Source: a virus
DNA length: 64,000 nucleotides
Strand: one strand, 5' to 3'
IMG/VR virus record: IMGVR_UViG_3300019135_000009
Location: 62,001 to 126,000 of that record
In this document: piece by piece, positions 47,570 through 55,738 of the stretch
Position numbering within the stretch: the stretch's first letter is position 1
How the letters are laid out: each line of letters begins with the position of its first letter
Notes under the pieces: model-generated
What the model was told of the DNA's origin: nothing
Database searches by the model: none
What the model saw: the letters and a program-made list of their open reading frames with translations, nothing else
Made by a program: the position numbers and the translations under genes

Positions 47570-48280
47570 ATGGCAAAGGAAGCAAGGGTTGCTCAGTTAA
47601 AAAACGATTTAAAACAATTGAACTACAACAATGCCTTAAGAGCTTTGTATTGGATGATCGAGACAATGAATGCAAACAACAATTATATGAGGCATGATGG
47701 AAGCCATTATTATTATCATTTAGTTGATACAGCTCAGGATTTATTGAATCATGGGATCAGGAATGAATCAATTATTACAGCTTGTATACTTCATGATTCA
47801 ATAGAAGATATTCCAGAGGTGGACTATTATTTAATTGAGGATCAATATGGGAAAGATGTTGCTCACTTAGTTTTGAGTGTCACAAAACAAGATGATATTG
47901 ATTATAAAATTGAAGAAAATTTAAAAGACTATTTAAATAATATTTTAATATGCTTGGGAGCCTGCCTAATAAAAGCGGCGGACAGAAAGCATAATTTTAG
48001 CACATTGAATGAATCAAATAGGAAACATGAAATGAAACAGGTAAAGGAAACAGAGGAATTTTATATTCCTTTCTTTAAACAGGCTCGAAAGAAATATCCC
48101 GATTATTCTGCTTATTTTCATTCTGTGAAAACTTCGATTATGCCACATTTATTAAGAATTAAGAAAGCATATAAGGATGAGGCAAAACTAAAAGAGAAAA
48201 TTAAAGAGCTTGAACACAAATTAAATCAAGAGAGAATGAAAAGAAAGGCGTTAGAAAAGAAAGTTAAACGAGGTGGATGA
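47570..48280 (+). CDS. HD-domain small alarmone hydrolase-like protein
   Basis: 236 residues. The RSH-type hydrolase residues are all seen: H50 (YYYHLVDTA), H75-D76 and E79-D80 (ILHDSIEDI), D138 and N142 (IKAADRKHNFSTL), with a VTK segment between. Length to about residue 190 fits stand-alone hydrolases like MESH1; the last 45 residues are a K/E coiled coil. No synthetase domain is present. Likely removes the 3' pyrophosphate of (p)ppGpp, which would dampen the host stringent response; a related nucleotide is also possible. Confidence 0.75.
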   Translation: MAKEARVAQLKNDLKQLNYNNALRALYWMIETMNANNNYMRHDGSHYYYHLVDTAQDLLNHGIRNESIITACILHDSIEDIPEVDYYLIEDQYGKDVAHLVLSVTKQDDIDYKIEENLKDYLNNILICLGACLIKAADRKHNFSTLNESNRKHEMKQVKETEEFYIPFFKQARKKYPDYSAYFHSVKTSIMPHLLRIKKAYKDEAKLKEKIKELEHKLNQERMKRKALEKKVKRGG

Positions 48281-48428
48281 GATTTTAGGCTATATTAAAT
48301 ACATTTTAGACACAGCGTGGTTCAACTTAGCTTGGTATAAATGGCATTTAGGAGCAGACATTAAAGTTTTTGAGAATTGTAGTTGGAGAAATTATAAGGA
48401 AAATAAAGAATTAGGAGAGAGTCAATGA
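48273..48428 (+). CDS. 51-residue protein
   Basis: GTG start overlapping the hydrolase stop by 8 bases, and stop overlapping the next ATG (ATGA), so it is coupled on both sides. Aromatic helix (DTAWFNLAWYKWHLGADIKV). Unknown. Confidence 0.55.
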   Translation: MDEILGYIKYILDTAWFNLAWYKWHLGADIKVFENCSWRNYKENKELGESQ

Positions 48429-48685
48429 AAGATGTTTTACTTACACATGGCAGTATTGTAAAGGCTTATCCACCGCACGATGATGAAAAGATTGAAATGT
48501 ATATCATAATTGGTGTAAGACAGGTGAACCCAAATACCATGAATCGCTGGGACTATGTTTGCGTACCCTTTAGCGAGGGATATCGATTAGACTATAGTAA
48601 GTATAGCAAGGATTGGGAGTCAAACATTACATATTTTAACCATACAGATATCGAAGAAATTATTAAAAAAGCAAAGCATTATTAA
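48425..48685 (+). CDS. Small phage protein
   Basis: 86 residues, TAGGAGAG ribosome site. Beta-rich (SIVKAYPPHDDEKIEMYIII), likely a small barrel. Unknown. Confidence 0.6.
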   Translation: MKDVLLTHGSIVKAYPPHDDEKIEMYIIIGVRQVNPNTMNRWDYVCVPFSEGYRLDYSKYSKDWESNITYFNHTDIEEIIKKAKHY

Positions 48686-48748
48686 AGATGATAGATCGTC
48701 TGAAAGCTGGATGTATAAAACCATTCTTTTATTAAGGAGTGAACATAA

Positions 48749-49069
48749 ATGAAAAGAATTATCAGCCAAATAAAAGAAAGAATAGACATACATAATCAAC
48801 GATCAAACCACAAAATAAGGATTGAAATATTAAAATGGTTTATAGAAGAGCTAGAAAATAAACTAAACACATTATTAGAAGAAATGGATAACCATCTTAA
48901 GATTTTGAGAGAGCATAGAGTAAATCAAATAGAAGATCGAGTCACTTTAAGTTTACACCTAGAAGAACATAAGAATTTAAATATAGAATTTAGAGAGACT
49001 GTTTCTCTAAGAAATTCTATAAAAGATGAACTAAAGCAATTAAGGAGGAGTTATTATGAGTTATGGTAG
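48749..49069 (+). CDS. Coiled-coil protein
   Basis: 106 residues, AAGGAGTG ribosome site. Two long amphipathic helices, likely an antiparallel coiled coil. Overlaps the next gene by 14 bases. Confidence 0.6.
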   Translation: MKRIISQIKERIDIHNQRSNHKIRIEILKWFIEELENKLNTLLEEMDNHLKILREHRVNQIEDRVTLSLHLEEHKNLNIEFRETVSLRNSIKDELKQLRRSYYELW

Positions 49070-49316
49070 ATTTATATTATTCAGCTTAAACACATCTAAA
49101 CCTATAGGGGGTATGAGTGATGTAGTATGTCACTTTAACACCTATGAAGAAGCAATGAAAGAATTGCCTAGGCTTAAACTTGCCAGATTTCTGATGCACG
49201 ATTACTTTGAATTATTTGATTGTAAAAGAAGAGAAGTCATTATGGATGCTCAAGGAAGCTTGCCAATACAATTAGTTATTGATGCTGTAAAAACTGCTGA
49301 GGAGTTGAGTGAATGA
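49056..49316 (+). CDS. Small phage protein
   Basis: 86 residues, AGGAGGAG ribosome site inside the previous gene. Alpha/beta; stop overlaps the next start (GAATGA). Unknown. Confidence 0.6.
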   Translation: MSYGRFILFSLNTSKPIGGMSDVVCHFNTYEEAMKELPRLKLARFLMHDYFELFDCKRREVIMDAQGSLPIQLVIDAVKTAEELSE

Positions 49317-49672
49317 CTAAAGCTAAAGCAAACATAGGTGATTTGATTCGACTGACCATTTACGCAGGCAAAAATTATCAGGAAGGAAGTGTTCTTCGAG
49401 TTCATGAGACAATCGATATGTCTCCGATTAGAAAGAAGATTGAAAACGGAGAGTACGATGAGGAGCATGTAGAAATCAATTACCCAGAAGGAACTAAAGC
49501 AGATGAAGTAACGGCTTTCCCAACTTGGGTTCCTCTGGGTGTGGATATCCATAAAGAGTGCTTCGAAGTGATGTTTTTTCTTGAGAACGATGACTACGAA
49601 GTTTTAAATGAAGAAGAGAAAGAGAAATATCTAAAAGGTGAAAACCAACGAAAGGGGGCAGGCGAAGGATGA
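49313..49672 (+). CDS. Phage protein
   Basis: 119 residues. Starts in the preceding stop and ends in the following start (GGATGA). Beta-rich first half (IGDLIRLTIYAGKNYQEGSV), acidic end. Unknown. Confidence 0.6.
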   Translation: MTKAKANIGDLIRLTIYAGKNYQEGSVLRVHETIDMSPIRKKIENGEYDEEHVEINYPEGTKADEVTAFPTWVPLGVDIHKECFEVMFFLENDDYEVLNEEEKEKYLKGENQRKGAGEG

Positions 49673-49965
49673 TTACAAAAACAGAAACACGAACTATATT
49701 CGACCGCAGTAAGATTGGAAAGGGAGACATAATTGAATTTAGTGAATACGAGTTCCGATTACTAAAACTGCCTCCCGGATACTACGATTTGCCGAAGAAA
49801 ACAGTTGGAGTAGTTAAACGAGTTTCAGACCAACACATTGAAGTGTATGCAAGAAGCTTAATGAAAGATAATCCAGAAAACGGTTACGTAACAGAAATGT
49901 CCGTGGGAATTGGTCGTGTGGACTCTATAAAAATTTTGTACCGTCATCCGGCAAACGAGAACTAA
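49669..49965 (+). CDS. Phage protein, possible small barrel
   Basis: 98 residues, coupled to the gene before it. Beta-rich (IEFSEYEFRLLKLPPGYYDL, TVGVVKRVSDQHIEVY). Unknown. Confidence 0.6.
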   Translation: MITKTETRTIFDRSKIGKGDIIEFSEYEFRLLKLPPGYYDLPKKTVGVVKRVSDQHIEVYARSLMKDNPENGYVTEMSVGIGRVDSIKILYRHPANEN

Positions 49966-49982
49966 CGAAAGGAATTGGGCGA

Positions 49983-50465
49983 ATGAAGTTAACTGATAAA
50001 TTTGTTTTCTTCTGGGGAGCGGAAGATGTTTTTTCAAACTTTCATTACTTTCCGTTTGAACATCAAGGTGTTTCATTTAAATGGTCAGAACAAGCTGTAA
50101 TGTACAGAAAGGCAAAGCTTTTTGGAGCACATAAAATTGCATCGAAAATCTTAGAAGCTAATTCACCAAAAGAATGTAAATCTTTGGGGAGAAGCAGACA
50201 AATCCCATTTAATGAAGAAGTCTGGCTGAAAAACAGAGAAAGAATTTATAAAGAAGTCTTAAAGGATAAGTTCTCACATCCACATGCAAAGATCGCAATC
50301 CTATCTACAGGGAATAGGATGTTAGTTGAGGCCAGCCCTTATGATAAGATTTGGGGTATTGGATTGTCGGAAAGTCATCCTGATGCCGAAAACCCTGAAA
50401 AGTGGAAAGGTCTGAATTTATTAGGTAAAGTTCTTATGGAAGTCAGGAGTGAGTTGAGGCAGTAA
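49983..50465 (+). CDS. NADAR/YbiA-like N-glycosidase
   Basis: 160 residues, AAAGGAATTGGG ribosome site. NADAR motifs: FFWGAEDVFSNFHYFPF, KWSEQAVMYRKAKLF, then MLVEASPYDKIWGIGL and the ending NPEKWKGLNLLGKVLMEVR. NADAR proteins cleave N-glycosidic bonds, for example in riboflavin intermediates, and some reverse ADP-ribosylation of guanine in DNA by DarT. A phage copy could remove DNA ADP-ribose marks; the target here is not shown. Confidence 0.85.
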   Translation: MKLTDKFVFFWGAEDVFSNFHYFPFEHQGVSFKWSEQAVMYRKAKLFGAHKIASKILEANSPKECKSLGRSRQIPFNEEVWLKNRERIYKEVLKDKFSHPHAKIAILSTGNRMLVEASPYDKIWGIGLSESHPDAENPEKWKGLNLLGKVLMEVRSELRQ

Positions 50466-50539
50466 CTTCTTATACTGCTGAATATATTGAAAATAGTCTT
50501 GAAATATTATTCCCAAAATACGAGATTGAGCAAATTGGA

Positions 50540-50761
50540 ATGCATCTAGTGGAGGTCACTCTTGCAAATATTGAAAAAATATTACTCTCATATAAAACTT
50601 TCTTTGGAATTAAATATGCAAAGAAATATGCTGAATTAAAAGAAAATAGAATTATACATTTAAATAAAAGCCTGACTATAAGAGGTGGATGGGGAGATAT
50701 TTACGAAATCAAGTTGGGAATAGATGAAGAATCAAAAACCGTTTATTGGAAATTCATTTGA
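50540..50761 (+). CDS. Small phage protein with uncertain start
   Basis: 73 residues from the first ATG, but the same frame reads as good protein from about 50456 (EAVTSYTAEYIENSLEILF) without ATG, GTG or TTG. A rare start codon or readthrough from the NADAR gene is possible. Alpha/beta, unknown function. Confidence 0.5.
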   Translation: MHLVEVTLANIEKILLSYKTFFGIKYAKKYAELKENRIIHLNKSLTIRGGWGDIYEIKLGIDEESKTVYWKFI

Positions 50762-50772
50762 AAGGGGAGCGT

Positions 50773-51222
50773 ATGAGCGAAATTATTATCTATGCTGATG
50801 GAGGTTGTAGGAATAATGGTAAAGAGAATAATATTGGTGGTTGGGGAGCGGTGCTTCAATATAACGGCCATGTAAAAGAGCTTTACGCAGGAGAAAGAAA
50901 TACCACCAATAATATTCAAGAATTAAAAGGAGCTATCAATGCGCTAGAGACACTTAAAACAACAAATATTCCTGTTCGTTTACACATGGATTCTGCTTAT
51001 GTGGTAAATGGAATAAATCAATGGGTTAAAGGATGGAAGAAAAAAGGTTGGAAGAAAGGCGATGGAAAAAATCCTGAAAACCTTGAACTTTGGAAACACC
51101 TTGATAATCTTGTTTCAAAACAGGAAGATATTCAAGTGTTAAAAGTAAAAGGACATGCAGGTGTTGATCTAAACGAAAGAGCAGATGAGTTGGCAAACTT
51201 AGCTATGGACGAGGTGAAGTAA
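50773..51222 (+). CDS. rnhA: Ribonuclease HI
   Basis: 149 residues from the ATG after AAAGGGGAGC. Active-site residues D9 (YADGGC), E50 (NIQELKG), D73 (HMDSAYV), H128 (KGHAG) and D138 (NERADELAN) are present. It has the basic handle region (VKGWKKKGWKKGDGKN). Degrades RNA in RNA-DNA hybrids, so it can remove primers or R-loops in phage replication. Confidence 0.93.
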   Translation: MSEIIIYADGGCRNNGKENNIGGWGAVLQYNGHVKELYAGERNTTNNIQELKGAINALETLKTTNIPVRLHMDSAYVVNGINQWVKGWKKKGWKKGDGKNPENLELWKHLDNLVSKQEDIQVLKVKGHAGVDLNERADELANLAMDEVK

Positions 51223-51893
51223 TGGGGAAAGAAACTGTTTATCGAGGTATGAAGCCTTTTTTGCAACTTGCAAATATTAAAAAAGACCTTGAAAAAGCAA
51301 AGAAAGATTTTACAAACCTTCTTCCTCCAGAATATCAGGAGGAGTTTAAAAACAAATCATATTTGGCTGGTGGAGCTATTTACAGTTTATATAATAATCA
51401 AATACCAAAGGATTATGATTTCTTTTTAACAGATGAGTCGCTCGTAAAAGAATTACGGAGATTCTTTGATAATGGAACACTTAAATATAAAAATGGTGTC
51501 AAAATCGGAAAGTATAAGGGTGAGACTCTTGTATATACTGACAATGCAATATCAATTGGAATGTACCAGATAATTACTAAATGGGTGGGCAAACCAGAGG
51601 ATGTAATTGGAGAATTTGACTTTAAACATAATATGTATTACTACATAAATGGAGAGATTGAGACGTTAGTTGGCTGGGAGTATTTAAATGACAATAAGCT
51701 TAAATACAATGAAAAGAGAGCTAGAGATATTTGTGGAACAATTATTAGAATAAAGAAATTTGTTGAGCGCGGATTTACCATTACTAATCATGAAGTGGCG
51801 AAGATGCTTTTAAAATTACATGAAGTTGGCTTTAATGAAAGAGAGTTAGAAATTTTACATATAAACGATGAAAGAAACGATTTTGGCAGTTGA
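51222..51893 (+). CDS. Nucleotidyltransferase-fold protein
   Basis: 223 residues, ATG overlapping the RNase H stop (TAATG). The core LAGGAIYSLYNNQIPKDYDF matches the G-G-x-x-R/Y ... D-x-D start of pol-beta-type poly(A)/CCA-type nucleotidyltransferases; here the acidic pair is D-Y-D followed by FFL. A helical domain follows (about 150-215). Substrate unknown. Confidence 0.65.
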   Translation: MGKETVYRGMKPFLQLANIKKDLEKAKKDFTNLLPPEYQEEFKNKSYLAGGAIYSLYNNQIPKDYDFFLTDESLVKELRRFFDNGTLKYKNGVKIGKYKGETLVYTDNAISIGMYQIITKWVGKPEDVIGEFDFKHNMYYYINGEIETLVGWEYLNDNKLKYNEKRARDICGTIIRIKKFVERGFTITNHEVAKMLLKLHEVGFNERELEILHINDERNDFGS

Positions 51894-51918
51894 CAAAACT
51901 AATTAATAATGAGAAAAT
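51890..51918 (+). promoter_or_regulatory. SPBRE promoter
   Basis: TTGACA overlapping the previous stop, spacer with ACTAATTAATAATG, weak -10 GAAAAT. Confidence 0.65.
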
Positions 51919-51971
51919 AATAATACATAATTAATTGTTAGTTCGATCTTGCTTAATAAGGAGAGATTTTG

Positions 51972-52193
51972 ATGCGTTATATATATGAATCAAAGTGCAA
52001 CAAAAAGGCAAAAGAAAGAGCTAATTTTTACTTTACAGAGGTTTATAACAATTTGTACGAAGTAACAAAGCATAAATTCGGAATTACTGGTCACAGATTA
52101 AACTCAAAAACTGTTATGCAAACCTTGCAAAATGAAGACAAAGTAACTATTGAAAGACTAGATGGATCAATTTACGCAAATCATCTTTTTTAA
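51972..52193 (+). CDS. Small phage protein
   Basis: 73 residues from the ATG after AAGGAGAG. Basic, alpha/beta. Unknown. Confidence 0.6.
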   Translation: MRYIYESKCNKKAKERANFYFTEVYNNLYEVTKHKFGITGHRLNSKTVMQTLQNEDKVTIERLDGSIYANHLF

Positions 52194-52204
52194 AACACCA
52201 CAAA

Positions 52205-52218
52205 ACTAATTAATAATG
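52205..52218 (+). promoter_or_regulatory. SPBRE before the gene at 52239
   Basis: Exact ACTAATTAATAATG just after the preceding stop; poor -35 and -10, close to the ribosome site. Confidence 0.55.
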
Positions 52219-52238
52219 TTAGAAGGGATATATACATA

Positions 52239-52475
52239 ATGGAGATTAAAATTTTAAAGTATGAAAAAAGTCATTCAGGATACTTTTTAAAACACAAAGC
52301 ACTGATAGAAGCCTCTGGCGTGGTTGATGAAAATGATTTGGTTTTCAATACTAGCATTGAAGTTGGTTATCATCCTAAAGAGTATGGGCTATATGGCTTT
52401 AAAGTGAAAAAATTCTCTATCAAGGATCAGACTAGGTTTATCATTGCTTGGGAAACAGATCGGAGGAAGATTTGA
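52239..52475 (+). CDS. Small phage protein
   Basis: 78 residues, AGAAGGGA ribosome site. Beta-rich (IKILKYEKSHSGYFLKHKAL). Unknown. Confidence 0.6.
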   Translation: MEIKILKYEKSHSGYFLKHKALIEASGVVDENDLVFNTSIEVGYHPKEYGLYGFKVKKFSIKDQTRFIIAWETDRRKI

Positions 52476-52558
52476 TGAGGGAAGTACAATGCTTCAAAAT
52501 TAAGCGCGGTACAAAATATGACGAAGTAGAAGAACTCAAAAAGCTAAGAGAGGAATGA
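52475..52558 (+). CDS. 27-residue charged peptide
   Basis: ATG overlapping the previous stop (TGATG) with CGGAGGAAG upstream. K/E-rich. Too short to assign. Confidence 0.5.
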   Translation: MREVQCFKIKRGTKYDEVEELKKLREE

Positions 52559-52562
52559 GTAT

Positions 52563-52733
52563 ATGGAGTTAAAGATTAACGTAAATAAAATTCGCTTTTT
52601 AGATTCAAAGCTTACATCTGAAATGCTTGATAATAACGATGCAGTTATAGGAACGATTGATGGAAGAACAGTCTTGCTGACCGTAGTAGACCTAAAAGAC
52701 ATTATAAAACAAGTAGAAAAGAAGGAGGATTAA
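52563..52733 (+). CDS. 56-residue protein
   Basis: ATG after AGAGGAATG. Strand-rich then an acidic/basic helix; ends VEKKED. Unknown. Confidence 0.55.
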   Translation: MELKINVNKIRFLDSKLTSEMLDNNDAVIGTIDGRTVLLTVVDLKDIIKQVEKKED

Positions 52734-52735
52734 TT

Positions 52736-52897
52736 ATGATTTGGATTGTTTTAGCATGTGGTATTTACAATATTTTCCTTAGTCTAATTTTAAAGACGAG
52801 AGATTTTGGTAGTTCGGTAGTGTTTAAAGTTATTCCATTCTTTTTGGGATTAGGATGTTTAATTTATTTTCTAAAAGTAACAGGATTTGCTTTGTAA
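52736..52897 (+). CDS. 53-residue membrane protein
   Basis: AAGGAGG ribosome site overlaps the previous gene. Two hydrophobic segments (2-20 and 29-52). Encoded just before DUF3307, another membrane protein. Confidence 0.6.
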   Translation: MIWIVLACGIYNIFLSLILKTRDFGSSVVFKVIPFFLGLGCLIYFLKVTGFAL

Positions 52898-52909
52898 AGG
52901 GAGTGAATT

Positions 52910-53257
52910 ATGAGCGTTTATATGATGTTTTTAATTTTATTATTTGCACATTTATTGGCTGATTACCCATTGCAAGGAGACTTTCTTGCGAATATGAAAG
53001 GTAAAAATCTAATTATCTTAGCAACACATGCTGGAATTTGGACAGGTGTCATCTGTATCGCATTGTGGTTTATGAATATTCTTGTCACACCAATAGATAT
53101 TGTATGGCTATTTGTAGTTCATGCTATCGCAGATCATATGAAAGCAAAACCCGTAGGGTTTTATAAAAAGTTAAATCCGTTAGGTGCAGGATTGGTGATC
53201 GATCAGGGTATACATATTTTACAGATTATCATTTTATTGACATATAAAACAATTTGA
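52910..53257 (+). CDS. DUF3307 membrane protein
   Basis: 115 residues with four hydrophobic segments. Family signature HLLADYPLQGDFLANMKGK near the start and LFVVHAIADHMKA later, with H/D residues at membrane edges. DUF3307 is common in phages and bacteria and has no known function. Confidence 0.8.
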   Translation: MSVYMMFLILLFAHLLADYPLQGDFLANMKGKNLIILATHAGIWTGVICIALWFMNILVTPIDIVWLFVVHAIADHMKAKPVGFYKKLNPLGAGLVIDQGIHILQIIILLTYKTI

Positions 53258-53270
53258 GGAGGAGCAAGGA

Positions 53271-53570
53271 TTGGCTAAATATCGTAAAAAACCTATTGTT
53301 GTTGAAGCGGAGTTATTCGAAATGGGAATGGAAGATGGATATGCATGCTACCCATTGTTCTCGGATAAATTATTAGGGTTCTTCCCAAAAGATGGGTACA
53401 TTCCTAAAACAAATAGGAGACCAGCAATTAAAACACTTGAAGGATGGTATGAAGTTGAAGTTGGAAAGCACTATATTGTTACAGGTGTTAAAGGTGAGCG
53501 ATATCCGGTTGAAAAAGAGATTTTTGAAGAAACATATGAATTAATTGAAGAGAGCGGCATTCATAAGTAA
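53271..53570 (+). CDS. Small phage protein, intact paralogue of the pseudogene at 54606
   Basis: 99 residues, TTG start after GAGGAGGAGC. Contains ELFEMGMEDGYACYP and PAIKTLEGWYEVEVG; residue order G-K-H-Y-I-V-T-G then a Pro/Val/Glu ending. This is a widespread phage protein of unknown function (starts like YRKKPIVVEA). Confidence 0.7.
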   Translation: MAKYRKKPIVVEAELFEMGMEDGYACYPLFSDKLLGFFPKDGYIPKTNRRPAIKTLEGWYEVEVGKHYIVTGVKGERYPVEKEIFEETYELIEESGIHK

Positions 53571-53644
53571 ACATAAAAAGCAAAAGAGTCGAAATTATAA
53601 GGCTCAATAAAGGGGTTATTTTATTCAGAGCGGAGGACAAGCTG

Positions 53645-53860
53645 ATGGATCTGGAGAGGAGATCAATGAATAAAAGGAATCAATATGATTATTATAAGGG
53701 TCAAACATTAACTGTTAAAGAAGATTGCCTAAATAACTTCTGGAAAGGCGGAACGGTTACTGTTAAAGATGTAGATGCACATAGAGGCATATTAATAGAT
53801 GGTGTCGTTTACTTAGAAAAACAAGTGGTAGACAAGTATTTTTCAAGAGAAGAGGAATGA
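53645..53860 (+). CDS. Small phage protein
   Basis: 71 residues from the ATG eight bases after GGAGG; an alternative ATG at 53666 also has GAGGAG ahead. Beta-rich (GQTLTVKEDCLNNFWKGGTV), likely a small barrel. Confidence 0.55.
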   Translation: MDLERRSMNKRNQYDYYKGQTLTVKEDCLNNFWKGGTVTVKDVDAHRGILIDGVVYLEKQVVDKYFSREEE

Positions 53861-53861
53861 C

Positions 53862-54212
53862 ATGTATAGGAAGATTTTCGATACAGTTAACGTTATTGAT
53901 GGGCAATCAAAAGTAACTGATTGGTTACATAATTTAATGCTTGAAGATGAAAATTCACTATACAAAATCGATATTAAAGTTTCTAAAAGGAGGGTTTCTG
54001 AACAAGGAGAGGTGTATAGAGAGGAAGGAGAATATATAGAGAACGCAGATATTCACACTTTACCAATTGGGACAAAATTCTTTGTGCAAAACGGTTGTTG
54101 GAAGGGTGAAATTGTTTCGGTGAATGGAAAGAAACATTTATATATACCACAAATTGGAGAGATGAAGGAAATTAAAGTGGGAGCAACAGGGTTGAATATA
54201 GAGATTGAATAA
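53862..54212 (+). CDS. Phage protein
   Basis: 116 residues, AAGAGGAATG ribosome site, one base after the previous gene. Mixed alpha/beta. Unknown. Confidence 0.6.
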   Translation: MYRKIFDTVNVIDGQSKVTDWLHNLMLEDENSLYKIDIKVSKRRVSEQGEVYREEGEYIENADIHTLPIGTKFFVQNGCWKGEIVSVNGKKHLYIPQIGEMKEIKVGATGLNIEIE

Positions 54213-54268
54213 AAGATAGTTTTTATCAAGTGATATAAATAACCATATAAGGAAAGGGAGTTAATTTA

Positions 54269-54445
54269 ATGGGATTCTTGGAAGTATTGACAATTGTATT
54301 TATTGTTTTGAAATGTATGGGTGTAATCGGATGGAGTTGGTTTCTAGTCTTGCTACCAGAAATTATTGCTGTAGCGATCTATGTTCTGTGGTTTGTTTTT
54401 GGATTTAAGCTATTCAGTAGTGTAGTGAAAAGCATGAGAAAGTAA
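54269..54445 (+). CDS. Small phage membrane protein
   Basis: 58 residues, AAAGGGAG ribosome site. Two hydrophobic segments with a W-S-W-F turn, a recurring small phage membrane protein (LLPEIIAVAIYVLWF). Function unknown. Confidence 0.65.
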   Translation: MGFLEVLTIVFIVLKCMGVIGWSWFLVLLPEIIAVAIYVLWFVFGFKLFSSVVKSMRK

Positions 54446-54447
54446 TA

Positions 54448-54594
54448 ATGACATTCACTGAATGGTATCAATACACATACAAAGAAGAGTGGCACGAAGA
54501 TTACGCATATCTTTATAAGTTTGCAGATGAAGTAACAAGAAAGTATGAAGAATGGTGTGCGAAACAGAATATTAAACCTGAATGGGACGGATAG
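54448..54594 (+). CDS. 48-residue acidic aromatic protein
   Basis: ATG two bases after the previous stop. Helical, W/Y/E-rich (TEWYQYTYKEEWHEDYAYLY). Unknown. Confidence 0.55.
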   Translation: MTFTEWYQYTYKEEWHEDYAYLYKFADEVTRKYEEWCAKQNIKPEWDG

Positions 54595-54605
54595 GAGGGA
54601 GTAGT

Positions 54606-55007
54606 ATGGTGAAAGATTACAAAATGCTTGAAGTAGAGGCCAAGCTATTTGAGATGGGAATGGAAGATGGTTACGCATGTTATCCAGTGTTTTTCAGACA
54701 AACTTATCGGCTACTTCTATAAAGATGGAGTAATGCCTAAATCAGTTCACAAACCAGCAGTCAAAACGCGAAACGGTTGGCGAGAGGTTTAGGTAGGTAA
54801 ACACTATATCATTACTGGATATGACGGAGATCGTTTCGTTGTTGATAAGAACGCACTTATAAGTACACCTAAAAATTTTCAGAAACAGTTTATGAAAATG
54901 GAATGGATTTTGGGAGCTTAGATAGATGGAGCACCTTTTTTAAGACAGAAGATGAGTGTCAACAATTCTGCGATTACTTGAATACTTTGAGTGAAGAAGA
55001 TGAATAA
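54606..55007 (+). pseudogene. Decayed paralogue of the gene at 53271
   Basis: Starts with a good ribosome site (AGGAGGG) and reads KLFEMGMEDGYACYP like the intact copy. A frameshift follows near 54694 (the text resumes as KLIGYFYKDGVMPK), an in-frame TAG replaces a codon at about 54790 (before VGKHYIITG), and a further shift lies near 54880. The remnant has an extra C-terminal part (ENGMDFGSLDRWSTFFKTED) absent from the intact copy. Confidence 0.8.
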
Positions 55008-55020
55008 AGGAGGAAAAGCA

Positions 55021-55353
55021 ATGGATGGAACATTTTTAGGGAAAATCGTACAAGCTGAATTTGGAACTGTTAAAGAAAGAGATTATTTTCTTGGTCTCCA
55101 ACTAGCATTTGAGTTTAATGGAGGTTTCAATGTTAGCGATGATGGATACCATACTGTAAATGTTAGTGAAAATTGCTTTTGGGAAAGCGAAATCCAAAAA
55201 TATGAAAGGTATGAAAGAGCATTGAAAGACTTAAAGAGAGTTCTTGATGATGCAAAAGTGAATTATGTTTCTGAATTAATTGGAAAGCCAATTGAAGTTG
55301 AAATAGAAGGCGATAGGCTTAAATCTTTTAGAATACTAACAGAAGTTTTATAG
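55021..55353 (+). CDS. Phage protein
   Basis: 110 residues from the ATG after AAAGGAGG. Beta-rich with two parts; the pattern (GTFLGKIVQAEFG) suggests a small OB- or barrel-like fold. Unknown. Confidence 0.6.
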   Translation: MDGTFLGKIVQAEFGTVKERDYFLGLQLAFEFNGGFNVSDDGYHTVNVSENCFWESEIQKYERYERALKDLKRVLDDAKVNYVSELIGKPIEVEIEGDRLKSFRILTEVL

Positions 55354-55362
55354 GTGATAGAT

Positions 55363-55515
55363 ATGTTGAAATACTTAAAACGTTTGATTTGCAAATACAA
55401 AGATCATGATTGGATTACATATACAGTTAGTACAGGATACTGGAGTTACGATATTGAACAAGCTGGATATTGTCGGCGGTGTGGATTTGATACACATGGA
55501 GAATATGAGGGTTGA
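55363..55515 (+). CDS. 50-residue zinc-binding protein
   Basis: ATG after TAGGTGATAG. H-D-W early and C-R-R-C-G near residue 37-41; one C10 as well. Likely a one-zinc mini-domain seen in many Bacillus phages. Confidence 0.55.
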   Translation: MLKYLKRLICKYKDHDWITYTVSTGYWSYDIEQAGYCRRCGFDTHGEYEG

Positions 55516-55544
55516 AAACCATTGATATGTGAGGAGGAAACCTC

Positions 55545-55727
55545 TTGACAAATGACATGATTATTATTTACATAACAATACTACTCGCATCCCCATTTCT
55601 AGGAACTTTTATTGGTCAATTATTTTCTAAAAAACACAGAGGAGCGGCAATGATGTGGGGAGCAATAATTTCTACTTCCGCGGCCTCAGCTTTTACTCCG
55701 ATACTATTAACAATGGCAATACAATAA
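55545..55727 (+). CDS. 60-residue membrane protein
   Basis: TTG start after GAGGAGG. Two hydrophobic segments (about 5-24 and 38-58) with a basic loop. Unknown. Confidence 0.6.
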   Translation: MTNDMIIIYITILLASPFLGTFIGQLFSKKHRGAAMMWGAIISTSAASAFTPILLTMAIQ

Positions 55728-55738
55728 GGAGATAGTTA

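Noticed and set aside
54379-54678. 99-codon reverse frame
   Set aside because: It covers two short forward genes with good ribosome sites and the start of the pseudogene; no ribosome site of its own.
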